A DNA stretch of 64,000 bases from Mesostigma viride. Taxonomy: Eukaryota; Streptophyta; Mesostigmatophyceae; Mesostigmatales; Mesostigmataceae. Positions within the stretch are counted from its first letter, which is position 1. The number at the start of each line of letters is the position of its first letter. Shown piece after piece: positions 20,235 to 32,313 of the stretch. Under the pieces are notes generated by a model. It made no database searches and had not been told where the DNA came from. It was given only the letters and a program-made list of their open reading frames with translations. The stretch lies in contig RPFO01000104.1 of NCBI GenBank assembly GCA_009746045.1, positions 5,779,895-5,843,894 of the forward strand, given 5' to 3'. Made by a program: the position numbers and the translations under genes.

Positions 20235-21615
20235 CAGTGTACAGCCATACGCAATACGCAATCATACGGGGCCCATGGGTATGGTGTATAATACGCCATA
20301 CGGGGTATAATACGCAAATCATACGGGGACTCTTGAAAATGCTGTTTTTTGCATGGTTCAGGGGGTTCTTCAACATTCTGACCAATCAGGCATGTTTTTT
20401 TTGTGTTCTTGCAATGTTCACCACTTGCCTTTATTTAACACATCATCACATAATATTGCCGTTGCCGTCGCTGCATGCCTACAAATACAAGCATTGTACA
20501 TCTGTTGTTATTAATAATGTCTGTAAATAGCACACGGTCAGTCGGCCAACTTGCCAAAAGTAATAAGACATTGTGCCAGAAACAGACATCTTTCTTTTGA
20601 TTTCTGGCCTGCGCTGGTTGTCTCTTTGATCTTGCCTACTCGTGGTAGGCCACCATGCAATATTGATCTACATGAAGCAAGAATCCATACGGGCTGCCAA
20701 CAATGTGGCTAGCGTGCAGGATACCATGCATGCCAGCAACCCGACCCAGCTTCCCTAAACCATTAACACATATGGTACGGTGGCTGGCTAGCAGCAGCCT
20801 GCATGGCTAAATAAGGCATTTATGTGCATCGCGAGTCACACCAAATACCCCGCAGCCTGCGACGTAATGCCTCCGGCGGCCTCTTGCACTCGCTCACTCT
20901 TGCCTCCTTCGCGTACGTAGCGCCCATGATATGGCGGGTGCTAGCCTTGCTCGGGTGGTAGAACCCGAGAATTTTGCATCCAAAAGTGTGCACGTCAAGT
21001 GCTTAGCTTGTAGTTACCTGTCGGCTGCCCTTTCTTGTTGAGAGTCTGTTCTTTCACGATGTGTGTCCAGACAGTCTCGAATACGGCCTGCATCTCGTCG
21101 GCCCAGTCATCATCGTGTTCCATAGACCCACACCATCACCGTCGCTAGCCATGGTGCCTGGATGTCAATTGTGCTACGATTAAATGTTAGGTGCCAGATG
21201 CGCGCCCTTGTTGGCAGACAACATAACTTCGTCACCTAATTTCCTCGTCCTTCGTCTCCTAGACCGTAGTCCGACACGCAGCAATCTGCAGCAATGCACG
21301 TACAGTCGTACATGCACGGCCAGCTTGGCACCTGCATGTCGTTTATTTGTCGCGGAGTTCCAGGTCGCCTAGATACAGTCTAGTTCCGGCTCCACGTGCC
21401 GTCCTAAATGATGCCAGAAGCTACTTCGAACGCGGTTCATACGCAAAAAATACGCAAAAAATACGCAAAATATACGCAAAAAATACGCAATACGCAAAAA
21501 AAATACGCAAAAAATACGCAGTGCTTATTTTTTTTCCCATTTTCATACGGAAATCTTGCGTATGGCGTATAATACGCGCCATACGGCGTATTATACGCCG
21601 TATGGCTGTTCACTG
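20235..21615. mobile_element. Non-autonomous hAT-like transposon, 1,381 bp
   Basis: Terminal inverted repeats of 17 bp with one mismatch (CAGTGWACAGCCATACG), flanked by a perfect 8-bp duplication ACGTAACG (20227-20234 and 21616-21623). Copy 1 of the host LINE (9429-9436) has a single ACGTAACG, the empty site. Termini beginning CAGTG and 8-bp duplications are typical of the hAT superfamily. Subterminal regions are rich in TACGC, TATACG and ATACGCAAAAAA repeats, a plausible transposase-binding zone. No frame above 90 codons looks like a transposase, so it would depend on an autonomous relative. Confidence 0.9.
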
Positions 21616-21623
21616 ACGTAACG

Positions 21624-23780
21624 TGAATACGGTCTCGTTGCGAACTTGCCATATGGTGTGAAGCATCGTCGTGCGTAGCCATATCCATGCCATCTGGTTG
21701 GCTGTGAGGCTCGCGTCCCGTAATCCCGTGATGCCGAAAATAACCGTAGATAGTGTGACGGTGGTGGGGGGAGCTGTAATAGCCATCCACTTGGCCCATA
21801 TACCCAGCAGCCATTGCCAAACCCCTGCGAGTTGGCAGTCCAGAAATCTGTGCTCAATTGTTTCATCTGGAAAGTTGCATAAGCACGCCGCCGCGTGGGA
21901 GTCGGTACCGGTGGTGCAATTGGGAATTGACCCCGATGGCCCGATGCATAAGCAGGTGCTGGACGTCGGTGGCCCGTTTGTCAACCAAAGGGTGATCAAC
22001 TGCCAAGGTAATGTTCAGTTGATCCAGGTGTAGTCCGGCCACTCGGGGTGCCAGCGCAGGCGACCCGGGTGCATCCTATGATTTTTATGTACGAAGTAGC
22101 CGGTATCCCCAGTCTGCCGTGTACTCGAAAAGGCACTTCGTCATGGGGGTGCCGCCAGATGTGAGGACCCACCCAAATTCTAGCGGGTCTAGAGCAAGCG
22201 TGTCCAGTCGCCCCTTGCCAACATGTAGCCATGTGGTGTCGCGTATCACTGTGGTGGGGTCCAGGGGTAACATGCACGCCTGTGACAGTGACCACGGGAC
22301 CACTCGAATGCGGTGACATTGAAATGCTGGAATGTAGGCGTACGATGTAATCAATTTGCCGAGAAGTCCTTGACCGTCGGGTGTCTCCTGGAGCAATTGT
22401 ATGGTAACGCCCGTCGACGCGACCGCAACGATGCAGCCCTTATGTATGGACGTGTCGCGATCCGGGTAATAGCTCACCCATTCCCCGACTTGTAGGGGTT
22501 TGCGTGGGGTTGTCATGAGGGTATGCCATCCTGCGGGAATTGCTTGTAGAAGGTTGTCCCAAGCTGGTCGGCTGGGCATGTTTGCGATCCACGCACTGAT
22601 TTCCGTGTATGTTAGGAGGCGATATCGGTCACCGTCAGCCGCGTATAAATCGATGATTCGCGTAACCGGCGGGTTGGCCGTCAAAAAGCCCTCATATGGG
22701 TTGCGGCCGCTTAAAACACCAAACACATTATGCTCACTATCGCGCAGCAAATCATTGAAATATAATGGTTGGCGTGCCACTCTTCCCGCGTGGTAGGGTG
22801 AGCAATTCTGTCCGGTTTTAGGTTCTTATAACCTTTCCACATACGTGCCCAGTACCATGATAAGCCTTTATACGAAGTGAGCGCACATGTAAGTATTGCT
22901 GCCCCCAAGTGCCATGATGTACCATTGTTGTGGGTATAGGTTGTGGCGAAAGCTTCTTGTGCCAACATACAACCAGGGTGTGCGTTTACGCCTATGAAAG
23001 CGGTTAGGATCTGTTTGGTGTACACTGACCATAAGCGCCACTCCATATTATGTAAGCCCAAGCCTCCTTGAACCCATGGCATATAGGACATGTCCCGATC
23101 GATCCATCCCGGCACCGTGTGTGTTATGATACCCTGCTGTTTCCAAACAAAATTGCTGCCGATTCGTTGGATGATCTTGGTGGTGTACTCGTTAGGTGGG
23201 TGACCTTGGCAGTAGTAGAGCACTTTGGAGAATAACATTTGGTTGGTGATGAGGACCCTGCCCCGTAGGCTGAGACGGGGAACCGCTGCCCATCTTGATG
23301 CCGCTTGGAGCATGCCTGTGAGTTTGCCACTGTGTGTTGTGTTGTCATACAAAAAGGTGGGGTGTTCAGCAAGACGTCCATCCATAGTGCAGCCGATAGG
23401 GCAGTTGTGTAATAGGTGGTGACCGTCTGGCTGGACCCATGTCACAGGCAGATTAGGGAGTGATAAGCGGGGCGAGGATCCTCTCCCGATGTGCAGCCCC
23501 GTGGACTTTTGCACGTTACACCGCTGTTGAGAGGCCATAGAGTATGTCGTGATATTCTCCATGATAGCATGCACATCGGTAGTGGAGGTACAGACATTAG
23601 TGGTGTCATCAACATAAGCAGTTTGGAACAAACCTCGCGGTTTACCTTGGATGGGGAAGCCCCTGATCCTGTTGTCGCGAGCGTGCAAAAAGAACAGCCC
23701 GGCATGCGCAAGAAGAAACAGGAGCGGGGACATGCAGTCGCCTTGTGGGAGTGACCTAGAGCTAGTGCCTGTGCGTGAAA
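21624..23780 (-). pseudogene. LINE B copy 2, RT to zf-RVT
   Basis: Minus strand. 22711-23733 holds motif C 'QTAYVDDTTNVC', thumb 'GRVLITNQMLFSKVLYYCQG' and 'GGLGLHNMEWRLWSVYT'. 22085-22780 holds the linker 'PPVTRIIDLYAADGDRYRLL'. 21610-21999 holds a zf-RVT pattern 'CNFPDETIEHRFLDC' with 'QLAGVWQWL'. The element is 5'-truncated just before motif B (about 23780) and continues across the hAT-like insertion to about 19990. It is less eroded than copy 1 and serves as the reference for dating copy 1's micro-insertions. Confidence 0.85.
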
Positions 23781-23807
23781 GTTACAACGCACGTTACTTG
23801 ATTAGTT

Positions 23808-23985
23808 GTTGTTGTTGTTGTTGTGTCCCACGCCGCCCAGGGGCAGCAGAGAATCTATAGTGGCCTTGGGAGAATCTATAGTAGCTCCGATACAGTTGTA
23901 CCACCGATACTAAATATATCCGGCCCTCGGCCACTATAGAACTCTCTGCTGCTGACTGCGGCGTGGGACACAACAACAACAACCA
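23808..23985. repeat. Foldback element with GTT-rich arms
   Basis: The arm at 23808-23866 ((GTT)n then GTGTCCCACGCCGCCC and CAGAGAATCTATAGTGG) is matched in reverse complement at about 23930-23985. A third copy of the left arm lies at about 24070-24145. It could fold into a ~55-bp stem with a ~60-nt loop. No target duplication is evident. Confidence 0.6.
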
Positions 23986-24069
23986 ATATTCTCCAGGATC
24001 GGCCACGTGTTCACGGTTCGAGATTGAGCGGCGATCTCCGGTATCTGTCCTGGCGTATATTATAGGGAT

Positions 24070-24145
24070 CATGGTTGTTGTTGTTGTTGTTGTTGTTGTT
24101 GTGTCCCACGCCGCCCAAGGGCAACAGAGAATCTATAGTGGCCGG
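24070..24145. repeat. Solo arm of the GTT foldback
   Basis: A (GTT)n run followed by GTGTCCCACGCCGCCC and an ATCTATAGTGGCC end, repeating the left arm of the neighbouring foldback element. Confidence 0.7.
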
Positions 24146-24249
24146 AATACAACTGTACTTGCCAAGAGATCTTTTCTTGTCAGCGGTTTCCTGACAGCTG
24201 CCAGCTTTCGACGGGTTGCTGCTCCCTCCTGCATAATGCATTCACTTCG

Positions 24250-25087
24250 TTAACGTTGAACCTGACAGGCCGACACCCCCAATGTAGCTCCATTTTAGTG
24301 CTGGACCAGTGCTGGACTGCTGGTTGTCCCCAAGTTGTCCCTCGTCCCTCCGAATGCAAAGGGCCATCTACCTAGTCAAGAGTCACAATAGATCATTTCG
24401 GTATCCGGACACGATTGTGGAGTTTGAGCATTTGAGCACGTGAGTTCTGATATTGTCAGTTTGTCTGCGGTTCCGCTTACGCGAGTTTTGATATTGTCAG
24501 TTTGTCTGCGGTTCCGCTCAGTTTCACTTTGTCAGTTTCACTTTGTCGGTCACGTCGGGATTTTATTCCCACCTCGGGATACTCACACGAAAAAGTTCCC
24601 TCCACAGCTCCCTCCACGGCTGACGAAACTCGAGATCTCCGGCTTGGGAACTGAACGTCTGTTGTTGTTGTTGTTGTTGTTGTTTGTTGTTGTGTACTGA
24701 ACGACTGTAAAAATCTAAATTCGATTCGGAAATCGGAATCAAGAAAGATCAGCGACTTCGGTAGCCGTCAGGGACGGAAAGGCTGGCCCAGTATGTATCT
24801 GTGTTCTCGATAATGGCGCCTTGCATGGCATGCAGGCAATGCGCATTAATAATTACAGTAGAGTTGTTCGGAACTCCTCGGTACCCCGCAGTCAGCAGCC
24901 GGGTCAGGCCGGTCAGCACGTGCACGTTGAATGCACAACATTGCGACTTGCGCTAGAATCTCGTCAGCAGGCGGACTGGTGCGATTTCTACAATAACCTC
25001 GTCGTAATCACAAGTTGCGCGCAGCGGATTGACCGTCGCATGTCCTTCGATGACTCCATAACCTCATTCATATTATCCATTTGATAC
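24250..25087. other. No gene recognised
   Basis: It contains duplicated text around 24440-24535 (TTTTGATATTGTCAGTTTG and CTGCGGTTCCGCT repeated) and a (GTT)n run near 24660-24690. Possible 5' region of the RING-CH gene. Confidence 0.4.
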
Positions 25088-25965
25088 ATGCCTTGCGTCG
25101 GGGATGAGGAGGACAAAGATGGTGCCGAAGGCTTATGCTGGATTTGCTTTGAGCCATCAAATGGGCAGTATACCGACCTTACGACATATTTACGCAACGT
25201 CCTCGACTCGAAAAGAGACGATGTAGCCGAGGCCGGTGATGACACAGCTGGGGAGACCTGCCTTGATTTCAGGGTAAGCTTTCGGCTGACGTATAGTCAT
25301 GCCTGCGTAAGCAATGTTGAAAAATCAAGCATGCTGAACCCGGCTATCATGAAGGTTGTCCTAAACGCGCTTGGTGGCTTTTTATTTGTCTGTTACTGAT
25401 GTTGCGTGCAGAATCCGATGCTGCTTGGTGCGTGTGCCTGCCGGGGCTCCGTCCACGCTCGATGCCTTGCGCGCTGGCTTGTTGTGAATAGGTAAGGCAG
25501 ACGCTCTCTTTTTGGTTTTTAGTTTTGTAAATACTACTGTGTGTTTTTAATTTTTAACCTCCTCCTGCGTCCCGCATGGCCCTGCGTGGTAGGTGCCTGC
25601 TAATATAGCCTGGAGGTACAGATTTCCGAGAGTCGGCGGCAGTATGCCCTGTGTCAGTCCCCGCGCGTGTATAGACCTGTGCCGCTGTGTTGCTTCGGGG
25701 GGGCAGCATCACATTTGCTGGAGCGTCGACCCGCACATCGGCCCGTGCCTCGTCAAAAGCGTGCTGGGAGGCCCTTCTGCCGCTCATCAGAAACCTTCAC
25801 TCGTCCACGCATGTGCTGTGCGTCTAGCAGTGTCATGGCATGCTTCCAGTCAACCTGTCATGGTCAGCCTGGCCCGCACATCTATCTTTCAACGGACCCT
25901 TTCATGCCGGTCATGGGAATAAGGAACGTCGGTCATGGGAATAAGGTGCCGTATTTTCTACTTTG
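25088..25965 (+). CDS. RING-CH (MARCH-like) E3 ligase gene model, possibly decayed
   Basis: Three-exon model. Exon 1 (25088-25273, 62 codons, phase 0) contains 'GLCWICFEPSNG', the first C-x2-C pair, and ends AGG before GTAAGC. Exon 2 (25412-25491) after a TGCAG acceptor contains 'GACACRGSVHARCLARWL', the C-x-C...H-x2-C core and following Trp of RING-CH domains, and ends before GTAAGG. Exon 3 probably starts at 25609 after TAATATAG and continues 'ESRRQYALCQSPRVYR'. RING-CH proteins transfer ubiquitin to membrane targets. Two oddities: the Gly-Ser to His spacing is three residues shorter than usual, and the final pair reads Y-A-L-C, so one expected Cys is Tyr. The 3' end is undefined; no membrane segments were seen. 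Splice sites are inferred by eye. Confidence 0.6.
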
Positions 25966-25969
25966 CCAG

Positions 25970-25971
<2 letters not shown>

Positions 25972-26012
<41 letters not shown>

Positions 26013-26032
26013 TGCGCGCGCGTGTGTGTGTG
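25972..26032. repeat. TG microsatellite
   Basis: (TG)n with short GCGC and TA interruptions. The open frames across it are artefacts. A poly-C run follows near 26297-26330. Confidence 0.9.
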
Positions 26033-26451
26033 CGGCAACAGGGGGGTCCAGATGCATATGGGATGGGAAGGGGATTGAACGAGCGGTGGGGAGGGTGGGG
26101 AGGAGGGCAGGGGAGGAGAGGAGGGAATGGAAAGAAAGAATGTGTTTCATTGAGATGGTTTGGGAGCTCTTTGCCGCCATTGGGCAGGCCTCTCTCCCTT
26201 CTGTTTATCCTATGCCAGAGCCCCAGCTTTCCCCCAACCCTGTCTTGCCCGCTCCACCTGTCTCCACGTGTCTCGTTCCTGCCTCGTCGTTGCCCCCTCC
26301 TCCCCCCCCCACCCCCCCCCCCCCCCCCACCCCCCGTGTTCCTCCCCACCCCTTCCCACCCAGGGTGATGGGGAGCCAACCATCTCGTATCCTCGAATCC
26401 TTTTAAAATTTTAAATCCTCTCTTCCCTTTTGTCTTCGTTATGCCCCGACA

Positions 26452-26522
26452 TTCCCTATTCGCCTACGTTCCCTATTCGCCTACGTTCCCTATTCGCCTA
26501 CGTTCCCTATTCGCCTAGGTTC
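26452..26522. repeat. 17-bp tandem repeat, four copies
   Basis: Four copies of TTCCCTATTCGCCTACG-like units, just upstream of the acceptor of the next gene model. Confidence 0.85.
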
Positions 26523-26582
26523 CCTTTTCCGCCTCTTTGAAACAATCCCTATTTTATGAACTTCCCTGCTCCTCCCCACCAG

Positions 26583-27378
26583 AAACAAGGATGTGTGCGG
26601 CTACTGCAAGCGCGGCACGCCCGAATGGAAAGGCTCCCGCCTTCGTCCCTGCGGCCTCCTCGTGTGGGCCAAGCCCAAGCCCAAGTGGCTTCAAGCCGCC
26701 GCCCACGCCGAGACGCTTCGGCACGCGACCAGCGAGCCCCTCATGGTCGACCCGCAGCTATCTACCAGCCCGCCCCGCGGTGACGGCGACAGCTTGGCCC
26801 CCGGGGATGAGCCCAAGATCCCCGAACGAGCGCGGGGGCAGACGCTGGCAGCCATGTCGGGCAACGACCAGTCGTATTCGGCTCCGAGCTCACTAGGGCA
26901 CGGGGGGGTGGCGCCCCTCCCGCGGTCCATCTCACTGGGCGACATGCTGGACCCCCGTAGTGGGAGCAGGCGGCACGCACAGCTGTCGCCCTCCTGGTCA
27001 CAGCTGTCGCCCTCCCGGTCACAGCTGTCGCCCTCCCAATCACAATGGTTGCCCGGACACGAGGTGGGCCAGGGGGGGCACGGGTCGCATCACGGGGGGC
27101 AGGCCCCGCCTTGGCTTGGTATTCTGGGGGGAACTGGGGCTGCGCCAGCACCAGGGGCAATGGCAGGGCTGGGGGTGGGGGAAGAAACGGCCCCCAGTGA
27201 TCCATGGGAGCCTGTGCTTGAGCCGCAAGGGGAGCTACCGATCAAGGGCCCGCATGGGTTGTCCCTGGCCACGCTGGCGGAGGACGGCTGGAAGCCTCCA
27301 CGCACGTATGTCGACGTCTTGTGCGACCCGCCGCGGTCGGCCGTCGAGGAGGTACTGCACCGCACGCGGTCTTGGTGA
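26583..27378 (+). CDS. Terminal exon, GATA-like motif and Ser/Pro repeats
   Basis: A pyrimidine-rich tract ending CCACCAG at 26582 is a strong acceptor. The following frame (from about 26584) begins NKDVCGYCKRGTPEWKG and continues about 260 codons to TGA. 'C-x2-C-x3-TPEW' then 'LRPCGLL' resembles the first half of a GATA-type zinc finger, but the loop is about five residues short and the third Cys of the usual set is Arg, so zinc binding is doubtful. Later residues are rich in Ser, Pro and Gly, with a repeated 'SQLSPSRSQLSPSQSQ'. A nuclear or regulatory protein is possible but unproven. The 5' exons are not identified; the gene may be continuous with, or separate from, the RING-CH model. Confidence 0.4.
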
Positions 27379-29869
27379 CGCTCCCGCGCTGGCATCCTGG
27401 TAGCAGCGCCCTCTTTGCTGTCCTGGTGACGCGCCACCTGGCGGTCTGCGGCGTCCGTGCGCCCGTCACCAGTTGTGCATGCTTCCCCTTGCGTGCACCG
27501 TGCCAGGCGCCTTGTTCGGCGGTTTCCCTCTCTCTCTGGCAATAATTCGTGAAGGTGCCCCTGGAGGGGGGTGAAACGTGAGGGTTTATTCTTGTCCCCC
27601 GGTTCCCCGGGACCCTGGGACGGGCACGCCTTCTTGTGGATGGGCGTTCGCTCTGCATGTAACATGGCCTTGCTGCGCGCCGGGGGCCCCGCGCCAGACC
27701 TCGGCCCATGTCTTTGGAGGCGCTGGGCCCTGGAGAATGAGGAGTGTACAATACGGTTTCCTCGGCCTTGATGCAGTCAGGCGAGGACCAATTCAATAAT
27801 GGAGCCTGGCGTACGGAACACCCGTTTTGAATGCCGAGGCCGACTTCTGTTGAAGTCGGCTGGATTCAAGATTGAGGTAGTGGATCGGATTTCTGGGCGG
27901 GATGCCGGCGATGCCTAGCATGCCGAGCATCCTCATGCATATCTGACGTCCGGCACTGGAGCCTGGCACTGGAGCCTGGCACTGGAGCCTGGCAGCGGAG
28001 CCTGGCATTCACAGGCAAGACGGCACACGCTGCACCCGGCCATGGTGAGGTTGACTTGCTGGCGGTTCTGCATCCAGCGTGCAACTCTCGCCTTTCCTGT
28101 ATATACACAGTGAGATTGGCTGGATAAGTTGGCATGGGCTCGCAGGCCGCGGGGCCGCTGCAGGCGGGCAGATGGTTGCCGACTTGCCATCTGCGCATTC
28201 GGCGGTCCGGGAACAGCCATATATTAAACTGACATTCCCACGACAGTGATATGGTTGGTTGTATTCCATTGGTCCAATGCCGTCGTTGGCGTGACACGGT
28301 CACGAGCTGTGATATGTACATATTTACTTTATATGTATAGTAGTGTATATTTACTGTATATGGGATCCGGTTGTCTCTTTGAGATGGGATTCGGTGCCAC
28401 TGGAGTAGATATATACTCCACAATATACTCCACAAGGTTATGCCCGTGACCTGTGGAGGAAGGCTTGGGAAACTGTGGGTTCATTCTGGCTGTGCCAGAC
28501 ATAGTCCCACATGGCTATCGAGCGGAGCGGAGGATGTTGATCAGCATTAGGCTACTTGTACATACCCTTGGGCCTAGTGGAAGTGCTGTTTCCAAAGTAA
28601 CCTCGGGAGGTTCTTCACATGATTGTGATTGGGATCTGCACTTGCAGCGCTGCTAGTCTGCATGTGCACTTGAATCTTTGCCTGCAAACAGTCTAGCTCG
28701 TATTAATTAATTAATTAATTAATTAGACTCGTGCTCCCGTTGGGGAGTCACGGAGCATTAACCCCGATGGATGGATGGGTGGGTGCAAACAATCCTACCG
28801 GTCTAAGCTATCTACATCAGCTACCTACTCGTATGGGTTGTCTTATTGTTTATCACGTTCTCTCATTGCGCTGAATAATATTTTTTGATGGCATGTTATG
28901 GTACTTTTCTGTGTTATGTAATTGGGAAATAAGAACAAACTCCTGTTTTATCCCACGGATATACCCCATGAATCTACGGCTGGCTCCTCGGTAGCCCTGG
29001 TATGCCAGACGTGCATGGATGGGGTCCATACTAGGATGCTACCCAGAGCGCTGAATGTTCCATACAAATTGCCAGTCGATCGATGAAAAAATGGCTTGTA
29101 TTTCATATTTCAGAAAGTCGCGCAAAGCTGAGCAAATGGGAAATGTACGTCGCGGGCCCACTGAACACAGGAAAGGCTACCGATAATTAAGGGTGGGAGT
29201 GCGACGCGCGGCGCTCTGGTTGTGCATTGCCCATGTTAACGTGGTACTGTGCGATGGTATTGGACGGAATTCCCGGTCAGGGAAGCGGATTTTGCATCTC
29301 ACGTTACATGAATGGGTACGCGACGTCGCAAAATGGCTCGTATAACGAAGGAACCGAAGCGATTTGGCGCCGCGTCGGTCACGGTGACGTTGCTCATTTG
29401 CACCGTTGGATCTGCATCTACGGCGTTCGTGGGTTGGTTCGATCAAAACCCGGTTGATGAGATTTGACGGAAAAGTCAAGCACATAAGTGACCTTTTTTT
29501 TTTCGATAAGTCGGTGCGGACTAGTTCTAAGTAGCTAACTTCGGTCTCGTGGGAGTCGGATTTGAATTGAATTGTATTGAATTCTCGAATTCGGTTTCGT
29601 GCAAGTTGGTTAAAAAAAGGCATATTAGCAGTTCGAGGACTCGCATGCTGATTGACAAATAAATTGTTTCCCAGATTCTTGCAGCTCATGATTCGGTGCG
29701 GACCAGGTGCCTTGGTTTATAATGGCTGGGCATGCACCGGCCGCGGCCTGGCCCACATGCATGGCTGATTCGATCAGGTGGATGAAGTAAGTATGTACTT
29801 GCGTGTCATGCGCATGGGCATGCCACAGAGTACTATGATAAGATTTCTCATTTTTAAAAATGGTGACCC
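27379..29869. other. No gene recognised; short repeats
   Basis: It contains a 13-bp tandem repeat (GGCACTGGAGCCT, about 27952-28010) and a TTAA run near 28704-28725. Open frames on both strands (for example 27866-28435 minus, 29177-29689 minus) carry no recognisable motif. Confidence 0.4.
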
Positions 29870-30977
29870 ACCATGGGCCCGGCTGGTCTCGCCCCCACCT
29901 TCAGCTCGCCGCTCTCTTTATACCATCCAATTAAGCGCTCTGCTGAGGACCTTCTGAACCTTGCCCCGGCGCCCTTGACCGAATCCACCTTCCTCCTCCA
30001 CCTTCAAGACGCGATCTCACAGCACGTGACTCCCCTCGCTGCAGATGTGGCAGCTGTGGGCCGCACACTGGACGGGATGCTGGGCTCCACGCGCCATCTC
30101 CACCGCCACCTCCATCCTCCTCGCCTCCAACCCCCCCCCCCCCCTGTACCGCCTCCACGGACTCCATCACCGCCCAGCTTCGCGACATCGACAAGCGCCT
30201 CCAGGACAATTGGCCATCGCCAACGAGTGCCTGCATGCAAAACCCCGCAGGCCTCACCGCCCAGGCGGTGAAGGACATTGCCGCCACTGAAGCCAGCCCC
30301 CGCTGGCCCGGCTGGCGATGCCCCTCCCACCCAGACCTGGGCGGACATGCTTAAGCAACACACCACCTCGATCCACCACCTCCGCCGTCGCAGCACAGCT
30401 CCAGCAGCAGACGCTCGACCTCCGCGAGGAGGCCGAGCTCGCCAAGCGCAGCCTTAACGGATCATCGTCAAGAACTTCGACCTGGTGGAAGGTGAGAATT
30501 CTCGGGGATCAAGCTTGCACAGGCGTTTGAGAAGAAAATCCTTGGTCGCATGGGCCTCATTGGTGAGATCAAGCTGGACGCCCACCGCCTTCCCCGCTCG
30601 CGGGGTAAGCTAGGCAGGGGCGCCTCCCGGGCGCTTCTGCTCATGCATCTTTGAGAACCCTGCCGACAAGATTTCTGATCTCAGACGCCGCAAGCGGCTC
30701 GAGAAGACTCACTACACCCTGGACGACGACTTGACCCTGGCGCTGCCAGCAACAACGGAGACGGGAGCTATGGCCGACCTACCTCCAGCTCCGGTAGGCC
30801 GCGGCGGGAAAGCGGATTTACTGGAAGGGGGCGGCCATCTACGTCGGCCACAAGCCCTGGCAAGCGACCCCCGCGCGGCCCAAGCACCTCCAGCCACCCC
30901 AGCTTAGGGGAATACAGCAGTAGTATAGTGTAGAATCCAGGCGACTCCAGGCGCCCCAGCTTAGGGGAATACAGCAG
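29870..30977 (+). pseudogene. ORF1 region of the outermost D copy (plus strand)
   Basis: Plus-strand homologue of the D ORF1. It encodes 'QDAISQHVTPLAADVAAVGR', the Pro-rich hinge, 'AELAKRSL' of the RRM-like segment, then 'LEKTHYTLDDDLTLA' and 'RPQALAS', split among frames by many indels. It is 5'-truncated near 29870-29900. The 3' UTR starts near 30905, is interrupted by a second D fragment, runs to 31540 and resumes at 62533 after 31 kb of nested insertions. Confidence 0.65.
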
Positions 30978-30990
30978 TAGTGTAGAATAG

Positions 30991-31404
30991 ATAGACCGCG
31001 GCCATGTACATGTACGCCTCCTAGAGGCCCTATCCCAGCTAAGCCACGCGCTTTATTTAATCATGTACATGTGTGCCTATGATGAGCCACACTCCAGATG
31101 ATGCCTAGCTTTATTTAGTTATGTTGTGCCCATGCAGGGAGTAACTCTCTGCTGAGACGCCATGCCCTAGCTTTTTGTATAGCTATGCTGATCTTCCCCC
31201 CCATGACAGGCTCCCCCCTTCGCTGGGCATAGCTTGAAGATCATGGGGATGCACGTGCCCTGGTGCACCTAGAGCAAGGGTCCTTTACATCCCCACCCTT
31301 GCAGGAAGTAGCTTAGGATGTATGATAGGCCATATGCCCCCTCTCAAGGGCTATGTGCTACATATACTCCCAACGGAGTTATGTTACAATTCAATTCAAT
31401 TCAA
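30991..31404 (+). mobile_element. 5'-truncated D copy nested in D
   Basis: 414 bp of D 3' UTR ending in the hairpin (31366-31379) and (TTCAA)n. It is flanked by the 13-bp duplication TAGTGTAGAATAG (30978-30990 and 31405-31417). Confidence 0.85.
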
Positions 31405-31622
31405 TAGTGTAGAATAGTCAGGCCTAGCCACCGTGGCCTTGTACATGTACGCCTATCACGGGCCCCATACCAGCTGATGCCCATACCAGCATTATTTAGC
31501 CATGTACATGTGTGCCTATGAGGTGCCCCACACCAGATGATTAATTAATTAATTAATTAATTAATTAGGAACATAACTCCGTTGGGAGTATCTGTAGCAC
31601 ATAGCCCAGAGAGGGGGCATAT

Positions 31623-32070
31623 TAAAATTAAATTAAATTAAATTATAACATGCCTCCGTGGGGAGGTCATGTAGCACATATTTCATGATGGATGGGGTGG
31701 AGGAAGCCGCGTGATCGAACTATCCTAACTCTATCTAGAAAAGCCTAACTACACTACTCATCAAAACGCCTCCTCCGCTTGGGGGGAGGTGGCTTGCCCA
31801 CAGGGTCGGGCGTGTGTGCCTTGACAATCTTCTTCCACCGCTCCTTGTCCTGCATGGCAGTCCAAAGACGGGAGAGAGAGTGGATGCGGTACTCAAACTG
31901 GGCTGGGACCACTAGGTCGTCCAGCAACATCTGGGTATAGGTCATGGCATGTTTCCCTACCTTTTTAGGAATGTTCTTGGGGCCAGGCCAGGTCAAAATG
32001 TGCCGCCCCGGTTGGCCGAGCCGCTGGGGACCGGCCAGACCAAGGGCGGTGTTGACCTGGCTGGTGCGAG
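31623..32070 (-). mobile_element. 5'-truncated LINE C copy
   Basis: 448 bp in the D 3' UTR with duplication GGGGCATAT (31614-31622 and 32071-32079). It encodes the ORF2 C-terminus 'TLGLAGPQRLGQPG'-like through 'RWKKIVKAHTPDPVGK' and 'PPPPKRRRRFDE', then the 3' UTR, the hairpin CCTCC-CCAC-GGAGG on the minus strand (31653-31666) and an AATTTAATTT-type tail. Confidence 0.9.
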
Positions 32071-32313
32071 GGGGCATATGAGCCTATAATACATTCTAAG
32101 CTACTTCCTGCAAGGGTGGGAATGTAAATGACCCTAGTGCTCTAGGTGCCCCAGGACACCTGCAGCCCCATGATCTATCAAGCTATGCCCAGCTAAGGGG
32201 GAGCCTGTCGTGGGGGGGAAGATCAGCATAGCTATACAAGAGCTAGGGCATGGCTTCTCAGCAGAGAGTGACTCCCTGCATTAAATTAAATTAAATTAAA
32301 TTATAACATGCCT

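Noticed and set aside
28704-28725. piggyBac target site
   Set aside because: A TTAA run without any associated inverted repeats.
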